Source: DATBLQ01 sp036555325
Lineage (GTDB): Bacteria; Pseudomonadota; Alphaproteobacteria; Rhizobiales; Aestuariivirgaceae
DNA: 16,125 bases
Assembly: GCA_036555325.1 (NCBI GenBank)
Contig: DATBLQ010000073.1
Coordinates: forward strand, 1-16,125
Direction: 5' to 3'
In this document: positions 6,989 to 14,153 of the stretch, piece by piece
Position numbering within the stretch: position 1 is the first letter of the stretch
Layout of the letters: each line of letters starts with the position of its first letter
Program-made: the position numbers and the translations under genes
Notes under the pieces: generated by a model
Told to the model about the DNA's origin: nothing
Database searches by the model: none
Seen by the model: the letters and a program-made list of their open reading frames with translations, nothing else

Positions 6989-7746
6989 GAGCTGCATCCG
7001 CCCCGGTGCTTGCCGTTCGCCATGCCCACAAGCGCTTCGGCGCGGTTCATGCCCTCAACGATGTAGGTCTGGAGGCTTATCGGGGTGAGGTGCTGGCCCT
7101 GCTCGGAGACAATGGTGCGGGCAAATCGACTCTCGTGAACTGCATCAGCGGCGTCCACCCTCTTACTGAGGGTGAAATCCTTATCGACGGAGAAACTGTC
7201 TCCATCAACTCCCCGGCGGCGGCTCGGCACGCGGGCATAGAGACGGTCTACCAGGACCTTGCGCTCTTCGACAATCTCACCGCGGCCCAGAATTTCTACT
7301 GCGGCCGCGAGGCCGGATTTCCTGCCTGGCTTCCGCAAGGACTCCGATTTCTTAACAACCGCGCCATGGAACGGCAGACGATGGCGGTCCTCGACCGGCT
7401 CAAAGTTCGCCTGCCCAGGCTCGATGTGCCAGTCGCTCTCATGTCGGGTGGTCAGCGTCAGGCCATCGCCGTTGCCCGGGCAACGGTTTTCGCCCGCAAG
7501 CTGGTAATCCTCGATGAACCGACGGCTGCGCTTGGAGTGCGCGAATCGCGGAAAGTTCTCGACCTGACTGCGCAGCTGCGCGCCGAGGGCAATGCCGTGA
7601 TCCTCATCACCCACAATATGGAACATGTGGTCGAACTCGCCGACCGTGCCGTGGTGCTGCGCCAGGGCCGCAAGGTCGGAGAACTGAAGCCGAGTCGCGC
7701 CAATCAGCAGACACTCGTGTCAATGATCGTGGGGGCCGAGGTTTGA
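6985..7746 (+). CDS. CUT2 sugar ABC transporter ATPase B, single domain
   Basis: This is a 253-residue cytoplasmic ATPase with one complete nucleotide-binding domain. It has Walker A GDNGAGKS (41-48), the Q-loop VYQDLALF (Q90), the signature MSGGQRQ (153-159), Walker B LVILDEPTAALG (173-184) and the H-loop ITHNMEH (H210). Every catalytic element is intact, unlike the second half of the system A ATPase. CUT2 importers usually carry a double ATPase of about 500 residues. A single-domain version is typical of the FrcA type (rhizobial fructose importer FrcBCA), where it acts as a homodimer. That resemblance does not prove a fructose substrate. The ATG overlaps the permease stop by four bases, so the two are translationally coupled. 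Confidence 0.9.
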   Translation: MRAASAPVLAVRHAHKRFGAVHALNDVGLEAYRGEVLALLGDNGAGKSTLVNCISGVHPLTEGEILIDGETVSINSPAAARHAGIETVYQDLALFDNLTAAQNFYCGREAGFPAWLPQGLRFLNNRAMERQTMAVLDRLKVRLPRLDVPVALMSGGQRQAIAVARATVFARKLVILDEPTAALGVRESRKVLDLTAQLRAEGNAVILITHNMEHVVELADRAVVLRQGRKVGELKPSRANQQTLVSMIVGAEV

Positions 7747-7778
7747 AGGAAATTCGCTGTCCAACAGGCGAAGAAACA

Positions 7779-7802
7779 TGGATCGGGTTCAGAGTCGATC
7801 CA
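7779..7802 (+). promoter_or_regulatory. Inverted repeat upstream of binding protein B
   Basis: A 7-bp inverted repeat, TGGATCG (7779-7785) and CGATCCA (7796-7802), encloses ten bases in the 73-base gap between the ATPase and binding-protein genes. It sits just before the strong ribosome site TAGAGGGAG (7805-7813). As RNA it could be a 5' hairpin that stabilises the binding-protein message; as DNA it could be an operator. No T-run follows, so it is not a terminator. Confidence 0.35.
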
Positions 7803-7819
7803 AATAGAGGGAGAAAACT

Positions 7820-8737
7820 ATGAGAATACGCTTGCTGTTTGGAGTGCTGGCTTTTGCTGCCTCGATTGCTGAGCCTGCAATAGCCCAAGATCCTGTTAAG
7901 ATTGGCTTCATCACCAAATTTCCCGTGCCGTTCTTCGCCACTATGGAGAATGCAGCAAAGGCCTATGCTGCCGCCCATCCCGGTGTCGAGATCATCTTCG
8001 GGCAAGGAACCTCGGCGACGGATATCGAGGGGCAGATCGCACTCATCGAGTCCATGGTTACCAAAGGGGTGCAGGGCATCGCCATAACGCCGGTTGATCC
8101 CACGGTCGCCGCCGCGCTCGATCAGGCCATTGGCGCCGGTGTGAAGGTCGTGCTTATGGATAATGATATTCCCGATTGGAAGGGACGCGCCGCTCTGGCG
8201 ACGACGAACAACTACAATGCCGGCAAGGCCGCCGGCGAGTACCTGAAATCCGTCCTCAAGAACGGTGACACCCTTGGCCTGCTTGAGGGCGTGCCTGGCG
8301 TGCCCTCGCTTGATGACCGGGTGAAGGGAATGCTGGACGGTCTGCAAGGGGTGGATGTCAAGATCGTTGGACGTGGAGCCACCAATTGCACCGAAGAGCT
8401 CGGCATCAGCGTTGCGGAAGACTTGCTGACCGCAAATCCAGACCTCAAGGCGATCTATGCAGCCTGCGGTCCACCGGCTGCCGGCGCAGCGCGGGCCATT
8501 CAGAACGCCGGCATCGCCAATGACAAGATCGTCCTGGTTGGGTTTGATTTCTGCTGCGGTGAGGAAGAGGCGCTCCAAGCTGGGGTCGAGGACGCCACTG
8601 TTGCTCAGTTCCCGGCCAAAATGGCAGAAAAGGGTGTGGACGCACTCGTGAAGGCCATTCGCGGCGAGAAGGTCGAGTCGCTCATTGACTCTGGCGCCGC
8701 TCTGGTCACAAAAGATAACATGGCGCAGTTCAAGTGA
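7820..8737 (+). CDS. CUT2 sugar ABC transporter periplasmic binding protein B
   Basis: This is a 305-residue periplasmic sugar-binding protein of the Peripla_BP_4 (RbsB/FrcB-like) family that serves system B. It begins MRIRLLFGVLAFAASIAEPA, a signal peptide probably cut after AIA at about residue 22. The mature protein starts VKIGFITKFPVPFFATMENA, the typical first strand and ligand loop. QIALIESMVTKGVQGIAITP and the C-terminal VLVGFDFCCGEEEALQAG are further landmarks. Four cysteines (C190, C216, C245, C246) lie in the second half and could form disulphides in the periplasm. The start has an excellent GAGGGAG site. It follows the ATPase by 73 bases and is followed by a hairpin with a T-tract, so its message is probably made in excess. 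The ligand is unknown. Confidence 0.9.
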   Translation: MRIRLLFGVLAFAASIAEPAIAQDPVKIGFITKFPVPFFATMENAAKAYAAAHPGVEIIFGQGTSATDIEGQIALIESMVTKGVQGIAITPVDPTVAAALDQAIGAGVKVVLMDNDIPDWKGRAALATTNNYNAGKAAGEYLKSVLKNGDTLGLLEGVPGVPSLDDRVKGMLDGLQGVDVKIVGRGATNCTEELGISVAEDLLTANPDLKAIYAACGPPAAGAARAIQNAGIANDKIVLVGFDFCCGEEEALQAGVEDATVAQFPAKMAEKGVDALVKAIRGEKVESLIDSGAALVTKDNMAQFK

Positions 8738-8743
8738 GCCCAG

Positions 8744-8785
8744 GGAGGACCGGCACACTTTCCGGTCCTCCGCACGCCTTTTTTT
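8744..8785 (+). terminator. Rho-independent terminator or attenuator after binding protein B
   Basis: A perfect 10-bp stem, GGAGGACCGG (8744-8753) and CCGGTCCTCC (8762-8771), has an 8-base loop. After seven further bases comes a run of seven T (8779-8785). The stem is strong, but the T-run does not directly abut it. The next gene starts 33 bases later with the same orientation and little room for its own promoter. Partial termination, lowering dehydrogenase expression relative to the binding protein, is therefore the best reading. Confidence 0.7.
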
Positions 8786-8818
8786 AACCCAACCCGTGCC
8801 CTGAGGAGCGTTGAGCTC

Positions 8819-9826
8819 GTGGACGCCGTTGTTTGCGTGAAACCCGGCAAGCTGCGTCTTGTGCAGCGGCCTGATCCGAAAATCGATTCAGAAAAGGCAA
8901 TGGTCCGGCCTCTTCGCATCGGCATATGCGGCACGGATTATCATATTTTCGAGGGCAAGCATCCCTTCCTCGCTTATCCTCGCATTATGGGACACGAGCT
9001 CGCCGTGCAGCTCCTCGAGCCTCCGTCGAATTCGGGCCTCACACCAGGCGTTTATGTCGTCAATCCTTATCTTTCCTGCCATCATTGCATTGCCTGCCGG
9101 GCTGGCAAGCCCAACTGCTGCGTCAACATCTCGGTTTTGGGAGTTCACCAGGACGGGGGGATGGCCGGGCTCTTGTCCGTGCCGCCCCGCAATCTGATCC
9201 CTGCCGATGGGCTGACGGTCGACGAATGCGCGGCCGTGGAGTTCCTTGCAATTGGGGCGCATGCTGTGCGGCGGGGTGCGCCCGCAGCCGGCGAGAGGGT
9301 GATCGTCATCGGAGCGGGGCCTATTGGCATTGGCGCTGCTTTGTTTGCCCGTCTTTCGGGCGTCGAGGTTACGATTTTCGACCGCGATGAGGAACGAGCC
9401 AAGGCCGCACAGTCGATCGTAGGATCTTGGCGTCTTTCGAGCGACCTCGATCCTTTGGAGACCGTTAGGGAGGCCACTGAGGGAAACGGTTTCGACCTCG
9501 TCTTCGATGCCACGGGCAACCGGCAGGCGATGGAGAAGGGCTTCGATTTTGTGGCCCACGGAGGGCGTTATGTTCTCATAGGTGTGATCAACGATTCCAT
9601 CACCTTCAAGGACCCCGATTTCCACCGCAAGGAAATGACGCTCCTGGGAAGCCGCAACGCAACTTTGGAGGACTTCCGGCGCGTGATGTCGGCGATCCGC
9701 AGCGGGGACGTTCCCGTCGATCGCCTCGTCACCCACCGCACCACCCTCGCCGATGCCGTTCACGACCTTCCGCTCTGGGCCGCCCACAAGACCGGTCTCA
9801 TCAAGGCGATGATTGACATTGACTGA
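8819..9826 (+). CDS. Zinc-dependent MDR dehydrogenase (polyol or L-gulonate 5-dehydrogenase-like)
   Basis: This is a 335-residue medium-chain dehydrogenase with two zinc sites. The catalytic zinc ligands are C37 (GICGTD), H59-E60 (GHE) and E141. The structural zinc ligands are C87, C90, C93 and C101. The Rossmann motif GAGPIG is at 165-170, and D188 at the end of strand 2 (TIFDRD) favours NAD over NADP. The family (RspB, YjjN, sorbitol and threonine dehydrogenases) oxidises a secondary alcohol of a polyol or aldonate. Pairing with a fructuronate reductase-like gene suggests L-gulonate to D-fructuronate, as known for gulonate 5-dehydrogenase, but sorbitol-type substrates remain possible. The start is GTG 8819, with GAGGAG at 8802-8807 (a rather long spacer). 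Its end overlaps the next gene by 14 bases. Confidence 0.88.
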   Translation: MDAVVCVKPGKLRLVQRPDPKIDSEKAMVRPLRIGICGTDYHIFEGKHPFLAYPRIMGHELAVQLLEPPSNSGLTPGVYVVNPYLSCHHCIACRAGKPNCCVNISVLGVHQDGGMAGLLSVPPRNLIPADGLTVDECAAVEFLAIGAHAVRRGAPAAGERVIVIGAGPIGIGAALFARLSGVEVTIFDRDEERAKAAQSIVGSWRLSSDLDPLETVREATEGNGFDLVFDATGNRQAMEKGFDFVAHGGRYVLIGVINDSITFKDPDFHRKEMTLLGSRNATLEDFRRVMSAIRSGDVPVDRLVTHRTTLADAVHDLPLWAAHKTGLIKAMIDID

Positions 9827-11294
9827 CAAGAGCCACGCCGTGCGGCTTTCCGCCACGAATCTTCCTGCCCCGTTGCCTTACGACCGCTCGCGCATTACGC
9901 CGGGCATGGTGCACCTCGGCGTGGGTGCATTCCACCGCGCCCATGTCGCGAGCTACGTGGACGAGGTGCTGAGGATCGATCCCTCATGGGGGATCATTGG
10001 CGCCTCGCTGCGGCGCCCCGATACGAGGTACGCTCTCGCTCCGCAGAACTTTCTCTACACGCTGGTCATCCGCAGCGGCGCGGGCGCGGAACTGCGAGTC
10101 ATCGGCTCCATTCTCGATGTGCTGGATGCAGCCACACAGCGTAACGAACTCATCGCTTGGATGGCCAATCCGAATATTCGCGTCGTGTCACTCACTGTTA
10201 CCGAAAAGGGGTATTGCCACGATCCGGCAACCGGCGCGCTCAATCCAGGCCATCCGGACATCGTCCATGATCTCGCGCACCCTGAAGCTCCGGTGAGTGC
10301 CCCTGGACTGATGGCCCGGGCGCTGGAGCTGCGGCGGGCTGCAGGGATCGCGCCCTTTACGGTTCTCTGCTGCGATAATCTCCCGGCAAATGGTGAGACG
10401 ACGAGGAGAATCCTCACTGAGTTCGCGAGTATGAGAGATCGCCGTTTGGCCGATCACATCGCTGGCGAGGTGGCGTTTCCCTCGACCATGGTCGATCGCA
10501 TCGTCCCCGCCACCACAGCAGCCGATCGCCGGCTCGTGTACGATCAGACGAACATCATCGATGCTTGGCCAGCCGTGACCGAACCCTTTACGCAATGGGT
10601 GATCGAAGATCGCTTCTCCGCTTCAAGACCTCCCCTGGAGTATGCCGGCGCCGAGTTCGTTGCAGATGTACGGCCGTTTGAGCTCATGAAGTTGCGCATG
10701 CTTAACGGCAGCCACTCGCTATTGGCTTATCTCGGCCTTCTCGCCGGTTATCGATTCGTGAATGAAGCCATAGCCGATCCCACATTTCACGCTTTTGTCC
10801 ATGGTTTCATGACCAAAGAGGTCATCCGCACGCTACCACAGGAACTCGGAGATCTTTCCACCTATCGTGATGCCTTGCTCGATCGATTCGCAAACCCGGC
10901 GCTGATGCATCGATTAGCGCAAATTGCCATGGACGGAAGCCAGAAACTGCCTCAGCGACTGCTGGGAACCATCCGCGATTGCGTGGGCAGAGCTCTCTCC
11001 ATCGAGCATGCTGCTCTCGGGGTGGCTGCATGGATGCGCTATGCGACTGGTTTCGATGAGCGGGGAGACGCCATCGAAGTTAGCGATCCATTGGCAGAAA
11101 AATTGCTGTCTATCGCGAAACCGGCAGCTGGCTCTGCAAGGCAACTTGTTGATGGTTTGCTGAGCATAAGTGAAATATTCGGCAATGATCTTCCTCAGAA
11201 TAATCTCCTTCGTGCAACTCTCGATCGGCAGCTGACTTCCCTCTTTGCACGAGGCGCGCGAAAAACAGCCTGCGATCTCGTTGACAAGCGGTGA
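9813..11294 (+). CDS. Mannitol dehydrogenase family protein (fructuronate reductase or polyol dehydrogenase)
   Basis: This is a 493-residue long-chain polyol dehydrogenase and needs no zinc. The N-terminal NAD-binding motif is GVGAFHRAH (36-44). The catalytic set K293, N298 and H301 sits in MKLRMLNGSHSLLAYLG, nearly the same positions as Lys295, Asn300 and His303 of Pseudomonas mannitol 2-dehydrogenase. TEKGYCHDPATG is another family signature. Length fits UxuB (D-fructuronate to D-mannonate) and mannitol or arabinitol dehydrogenase, which sequence alone does not separate. Context with an MDR enzyme and sugar importers makes a sugar-acid or polyol pathway likely. The start is TTG 9813 with AAGG six bases upstream; a second TTG at 9819 is possible. 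It overlaps the MDR gene and ends this operon. No terminator is evident. Confidence 0.87.
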   Translation: MTLTDKSHAVRLSATNLPAPLPYDRSRITPGMVHLGVGAFHRAHVASYVDEVLRIDPSWGIIGASLRRPDTRYALAPQNFLYTLVIRSGAGAELRVIGSILDVLDAATQRNELIAWMANPNIRVVSLTVTEKGYCHDPATGALNPGHPDIVHDLAHPEAPVSAPGLMARALELRRAAGIAPFTVLCCDNLPANGETTRRILTEFASMRDRRLADHIAGEVAFPSTMVDRIVPATTAADRRLVYDQTNIIDAWPAVTEPFTQWVIEDRFSASRPPLEYAGAEFVADVRPFELMKLRMLNGSHSLLAYLGLLAGYRFVNEAIADPTFHAFVHGFMTKEVIRTLPQELGDLSTYRDALLDRFANPALMHRLAQIAMDGSQKLPQRLLGTIRDCVGRALSIEHAALGVAAWMRYATGFDERGDAIEVSDPLAEKLLSIAKPAAGSARQLVDGLLSISEIFGNDLPQNNLLRATLDRQLTSLFARGARKTACDLVDKR

Positions 11295-11308
11295 GACATT
11301 CCTTCTCC

Positions 11309-11488
11309 GTGGTGGCCTCCCTAAGTGCCAATTTCCCCAATGTTACCTATGTCCCCTCATTTGAACACCTCCAACCACCCCATCTATCACCTTGGCATTA
11401 GGACACTATTCCATAGAATCATAAATCAGATCATAGCAAATGACTATTTACTGTTGTTGGCGGGACTCTGTGGTGGCCCTCGCTAAGT
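11309..11488. repeat. Imperfect direct repeat flanking a 143-bp AT-richer segment
   Basis: GTGGTGGCCTCCCTAAGT at 11309-11326 and GTGGTGGCCCTCGCTAAGT at 11470-11488 differ by one inserted base and one substitution. The 143 bases between are visibly richer in A and T than the flanking genes. The arrangement could be a duplicated target, a deletion scar of a mobile element, or recombination-prone repeats. No transposase frame or clean terminal inverted repeat was found. Confidence 0.5.
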
Positions 11489-11640
11489 TCGGCTCGACGC
11501 GAATGGCGACAAGCTTTCAAAGAGTACTCTTACTTAACCGGCTAGTCAGCAGATCGAGTAGTCGCGCTCCAGAGGAGCCGCCGATACACGTGCTGAGCTG
11601 TACTCTGTAATGGAAAATAGATTTTAAGAAGAAAATAGCT

Positions 11641-11769
11641 GTGGAATTCTTTGGATCTGAAGACGACAGCGACGATGGTAAGCGCATCGCGAAAGGAACT
11701 GGGCAGAAGAAGGCGCAAGAGCGGACTACGCTGCTGGTGAAATATTTGCAGACCATTCAGGATAAGTAG
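11641..11769 (+). CDS. Possible small charged protein or gene remnant (42 aa)
   Basis: A 42-codon frame from GTG 11641 to TAG 11769 encodes a charged peptide beginning VEFFGSEDDSDDGKR and ending LVKYLQTIQDK. The frame is open back to a TAA just before 11616, adding a lysine-rich start. Acidic then basic composition and a helix-like end give it a more protein-like look than the opposite-strand frames. The ribosome site is poor (AGAAGA) and I recognise no family. It may be the tail of a decayed gene or a chance frame. Confidence 0.2.
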   Translation: MEFFGSEDDSDDGKRIAKGTGQKKAQERTTLLVKYLQTIQDK

Positions 11770-11814
11770 CTTGCGGCTAAGCAGTTGCGGACAAAATGAA
11801 GCGAAAGCCTTGAT

Positions 11815-11831
11815 CTCACCACGCAGGTGAG
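11815..11831. promoter_or_regulatory. Inverted repeat just upstream of the oxidase operon
   Basis: A perfect 6-bp inverted repeat, CTCACC-acgca-GGTGAG, ends 15 bases before the first oxidase ATG at 11847. It could be an operator for the oxidase operon or a leader hairpin. The right arm AGGTGAG also resembles a distant Shine-Dalgarno, which the stem would hide. CATAAT (11836-11841) is a -10-like hexamer next to it, but its best -35 (TTGATC) is about 20 bases away. Confidence 0.35.
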
Positions 11832-11846
11832 CAATCATAATTGGTC

Positions 11847-12002
11847 ATGCGGGATGACGAGACAGATTTTGCTGCCGATGAGCAGCTGGCGGATGTTCCA
11901 AGAGGCGCGCTGGCGTTAGCGGGTATCGCAGTAGGCCTGCTATTGCTTGCGTGGTTTCTCATCTACTTCTTCGTGTTTCTGCCGCGAGGCTCGGTTGGCT
12001 GA
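11847..12002 (+). CDS. Small cytochrome c oxidase subunit IIa-like membrane peptide (51 aa)
   Basis: This is a 51-residue protein beginning MRDDETDFAADEQLADVPRG. It has an acidic cytoplasmic N terminus, one hydrophobic span at about residues 21-45, and a short FLPRGSVG tail. Oxidases of the ba3 (B) family carry a single-span subunit IIa of this size beside subunit II, often ending in an aromatic-rich span followed by a RG pair, as here. Its TGA overlaps the ATG of the CuA subunit gene as TGATG, so translation is coupled. The in-frame TAA at 11838-11840 leaves ATG 11847 as the best start, though the ribosome site is weak. It is easily missed because of its length. Function is assigned from size, topology and position. 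Confidence 0.75.
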   Translation: MRDDETDFAADEQLADVPRGALALAGIAVGLLLLAWFLIYFFVFLPRGSVG

Positions 12003-12544
12003 TGCCGATTGCCTCAGAGCGCGACGTTCTGCGCAGCGAATTCCGCTGGGGACTGCTGACCGCCGCTGCCGTCGGGCTGATCTTTCTCGCCATACTCACG
12101 GCAGCCCTGGCATGGCAAATCAACCCGCCCAGCAATGTCGAACTGATCGATCCAAAGACACTGCATCTGTCGGGTGAATTCACCGAAGATAACCTTGGGA
12201 CGCAGGTGCAGGGTGACAGCGTCACAATTCGGATGATCGCCAGCCAATTCGCCTTCCTTCCGCGCTGCGTGGTTGCTCCGCAAGACAGACCTGTGACGCT
12301 CCGGCTGGTGAGCCCCGATGTAATCCATGGCATCTTGGTAACAGGAACGAATGTCAACACAATGGTCGTGCCGGGTTACGTCAGCCAGGTGCACACGACC
12401 TTTACCCGTACCGGCGATCTCCTGATGCCCTGCCACGAGTTCTGCGGGATGGGTCACAGTCAGATGTGGGCGACAATTCGCGTCGTTGAGCCAGATGCGT
12501 TCACACCTGATGCTCAAGGGAGGGTCGCCTGTGCGCAGCGTTGA
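12002..12544 (+). CDS. Cytochrome c oxidase subunit II, CuA-binding
   Basis: This is a 180-residue subunit II of a haem-copper oxidase, which receives electrons from cytochrome c at the periplasmic side. One N-terminal membrane span (about 17-38, LLTAAAVGLIFLAILTAALA) is followed by a cupredoxin domain. All CuA ligands are present: H109 (VIHG), C144, E146, C148, H152 and M155 in PCHEFCGMGHSQM. The single span and the CHEFCG pattern match B-family (ba3) subunit II rather than the two-span A-family protein. I chose ATG 12002 (MPIASERDVL), which overlaps the stop of the small subunit by one base; an upstream start at 11951 would lie inside that gene. It overlaps the subunit I start by 14 bases. 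Confidence 0.9.
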   Translation: MPIASERDVLRSEFRWGLLTAAAVGLIFLAILTAALAWQINPPSNVELIDPKTLHLSGEFTEDNLGTQVQGDSVTIRMIASQFAFLPRCVVAPQDRPVTLRLVSPDVIHGILVTGTNVNTMVVPGYVSQVHTTFTRTGDLLMPCHEFCGMGHSQMWATIRVVEPDAFTPDAQGRVACAQR

Positions 12545-14150
12545 GCGCCTGACCCTCGCACATTTATGGGCGGGCTTCGCAGCCTTTGCCGTCGCCTGCG
12601 TTCTGGGCGTCTGGCAAATGTGGGTACGCAGCCCGCTCACCGCGCCATTGTCCACGCCCGATCACTATTACCAGTCAGTAACGGCTCATGGCGTTGCCAT
12701 GGCCTATCTGCTCACGACCTTCTTTGTTATGGGTTTTGGTTATTACGTGGCGGAGACATCGCTCTCCCGACCGCTCCCCGGTAAAGGCTGGGCATGGACC
12801 GCCTATGTTCTTAGCCTCGCGGGTGCGCTCACCGCGGCCATACCCATTCTGCTGAACAAGGCGACCGTGCTTTACACCTTTTACCCGCCGCTCACCGGCA
12901 GTGCACTGTTCTACCTGGGTCTGGTGTTGGTGGTGGTCGGCTCCTGGATTTGGTGCGCCCTGATGCTCATCGCCATGGGTCAATGGAGGCGGGACCATCC
13001 AGGCGAGGCAGTGCCGTTGGCTATGTTCGGCACAACTGCCAATGCGGTGATGTGGTTGTGGACGACGGTGGGGGTTGCTGCCGAAGTCCTGTTCCTCATC
13101 CTGCCCGCTGCGCTCGGCCTGACACAAACAATTGATGTCGGACTATCGCGAACGCTATTTTCCTGGACGCTGCATGCCATTGTCTATTTCTGGCTGATTC
13201 CGGCCTATATCGCCTTCTACACTATGGCGCCTGCCGAAGCTGGAGGACGGCTCTATAGCGATACGATGGGCCGGCTGACTTTCGTTCTGTTCCTAATCTA
13301 CAGCCTGCCGGTCGGCATGCATCACCTGTTCATGGACCCGGAACACGCGACCGGCTTCAAATTCCTGCAGATGACGCTCACCGTTTTGGTTGCTGTGCCA
13401 ACGCTGCTTACCGTTTTCACCATCTCGGCATCGATGGAGGTCGCCGGACGACTTAGAGGTGGCACTGGCCTGTTCGGCTGGATCAGGGCGCTTCCCTGGG
13501 AGCGGCCGATGGTGCTTGCCACAGGGCTGGCGTTCTTCATGCTGTGGTTCGGTGGCGGGGGTGGTCTCGTCAACATGAGTTTCGGCATGAACGCCATGGT
13601 GCACAACACCTCCTGGGTGACCGCGCATTTCCACCTGATTTTCGGCGGCACAGTGGTGATTATGTATTTCGCGATTGCCTATAGCATCTGGCCCAAGCTG
13701 ACCGGCTGGCAATCACCAAACGTGTCACTGCAAAGGCTGCAGCTTTGGCTGTGGGCGATTGGCATGATGGTGATGACGCTGCCTTGGCATTATCTCGGCC
13801 TACAGGGTCAGTGGCGTCGGGTCGCGACCTTCGACTATACGAACCCGCTAATCGCTCCCTGGGGCAAGTGGGTGGTGTTCTCGCTCATTGGTGGCCTCAT
13901 CCTGCTGCTCAGCGCCGCATTGTTTATCTACAATCTTGCCATCATGCATCGGCAGCCGGCGCGAAAGGCTACGACGAGTCAAAGCTATGCTCTCGCTCTT
14001 CACCCTCCTCATCACGTACCGGCATCGCTCAACGGGTTCAGGCTGTGGAACGCTGTCGTGCTGGTGCTTATGCTGCTTGCCTATGGCTATCCGATAGCGC
14101 AGTTCTTCATCAATCCGGCGCCAGGCGCCGTTGTTCACAGAGTTGACTAG
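12531..14150 (+). CDS. B-family (ba3-type) haem-copper oxidase subunit I
   Basis: This is a 539-residue catalytic subunit of a proton-pumping terminal oxidase, with about 13 membrane spans. Predicted ligands are H53 and H368 for the low-spin haem, H366 for the high-spin haem, and H215, H264 and H265 for CuB, with Y219 placed for the His-Tyr cross-link. The motifs are TAHGVAMAYL, TLHAIVYFWLIPAY, GMHHLFMDP and HNTSWVTAHFHLIFGG. These match ba3-type enzymes (GHPIVYFWLLPAY, VHNTAW.. in Thermus), though the usual GHP is LHA. The start is GTG 12531, with AAGGGAGGG (12516-12524) six bases before. The frame runs back to 12486, but this lies inside subunit II. It is translationally coupled with both neighbours. 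Confidence 0.9.
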   Translation: MRSVERLTLAHLWAGFAAFAVACVLGVWQMWVRSPLTAPLSTPDHYYQSVTAHGVAMAYLLTTFFVMGFGYYVAETSLSRPLPGKGWAWTAYVLSLAGALTAAIPILLNKATVLYTFYPPLTGSALFYLGLVLVVVGSWIWCALMLIAMGQWRRDHPGEAVPLAMFGTTANAVMWLWTTVGVAAEVLFLILPAALGLTQTIDVGLSRTLFSWTLHAIVYFWLIPAYIAFYTMAPAEAGGRLYSDTMGRLTFVLFLIYSLPVGMHHLFMDPEHATGFKFLQMTLTVLVAVPTLLTVFTISASMEVAGRLRGGTGLFGWIRALPWERPMVLATGLAFFMLWFGGGGGLVNMSFGMNAMVHNTSWVTAHFHLIFGGTVVIMYFAIAYSIWPKLTGWQSPNVSLQRLQLWLWAIGMMVMTLPWHYLGLQGQWRRVATFDYTNPLIAPWGKWVVFSLIGGLILLLSAALFIYNLAIMHRQPARKATTSQSYALALHPPHHVPASLNGFRLWNAVVLVLMLLAYGYPIAQFFINPAPGAVVHRVD

Positions 14151-14153
14151 GAG

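Larger units (their letters stand above)
11295..11846. other. Gene-poor interval with an imperfect direct repeat
   Basis: This stretch of 552 bases lies between the sugar operon and the oxidase operon. No frame in it resembles a known protein. The two overlapping minus-strand frames at 11517-11838 are leucine, arginine and serine rich and look like chance. It contains the direct repeat GTGGTGGCCTCCCTAAGT / GTGGTGGCCCTCGCTAAGT bracketing AT-richer DNA, a 42-codon plus frame (11641-11769), and a 17-bp dyad before the oxidase genes. The segment around 11326-11360 (AATGTTACCTATGTCCCC) has the look of an insertion sequence end, but I cannot place it in a family. The interval is probably a junction of decayed mobile DNA plus the oxidase promoter. 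Confidence 0.45.

Noticed and set aside
7607..8758. A 383-codon minus-strand open frame over binding protein B
   Set aside because: The plus strand has a signal peptide, a ribosome site and family motifs. The minus frame is arginine- and histidine-rich, with no domain character.
8888..9856. A 322-codon minus-strand open frame over the MDR dehydrogenase
   Set aside because: The plus frame has all the zinc ligands and the nucleotide-binding motif. The opposite frame is a codon-bias shadow.
11517..11838. Two overlapping minus-strand frames between the sugar and oxidase operons
   Set aside because: Neither has a ribosome site or recognisable motif. The composition is Leu/Arg/Ser rich, as expected by chance.
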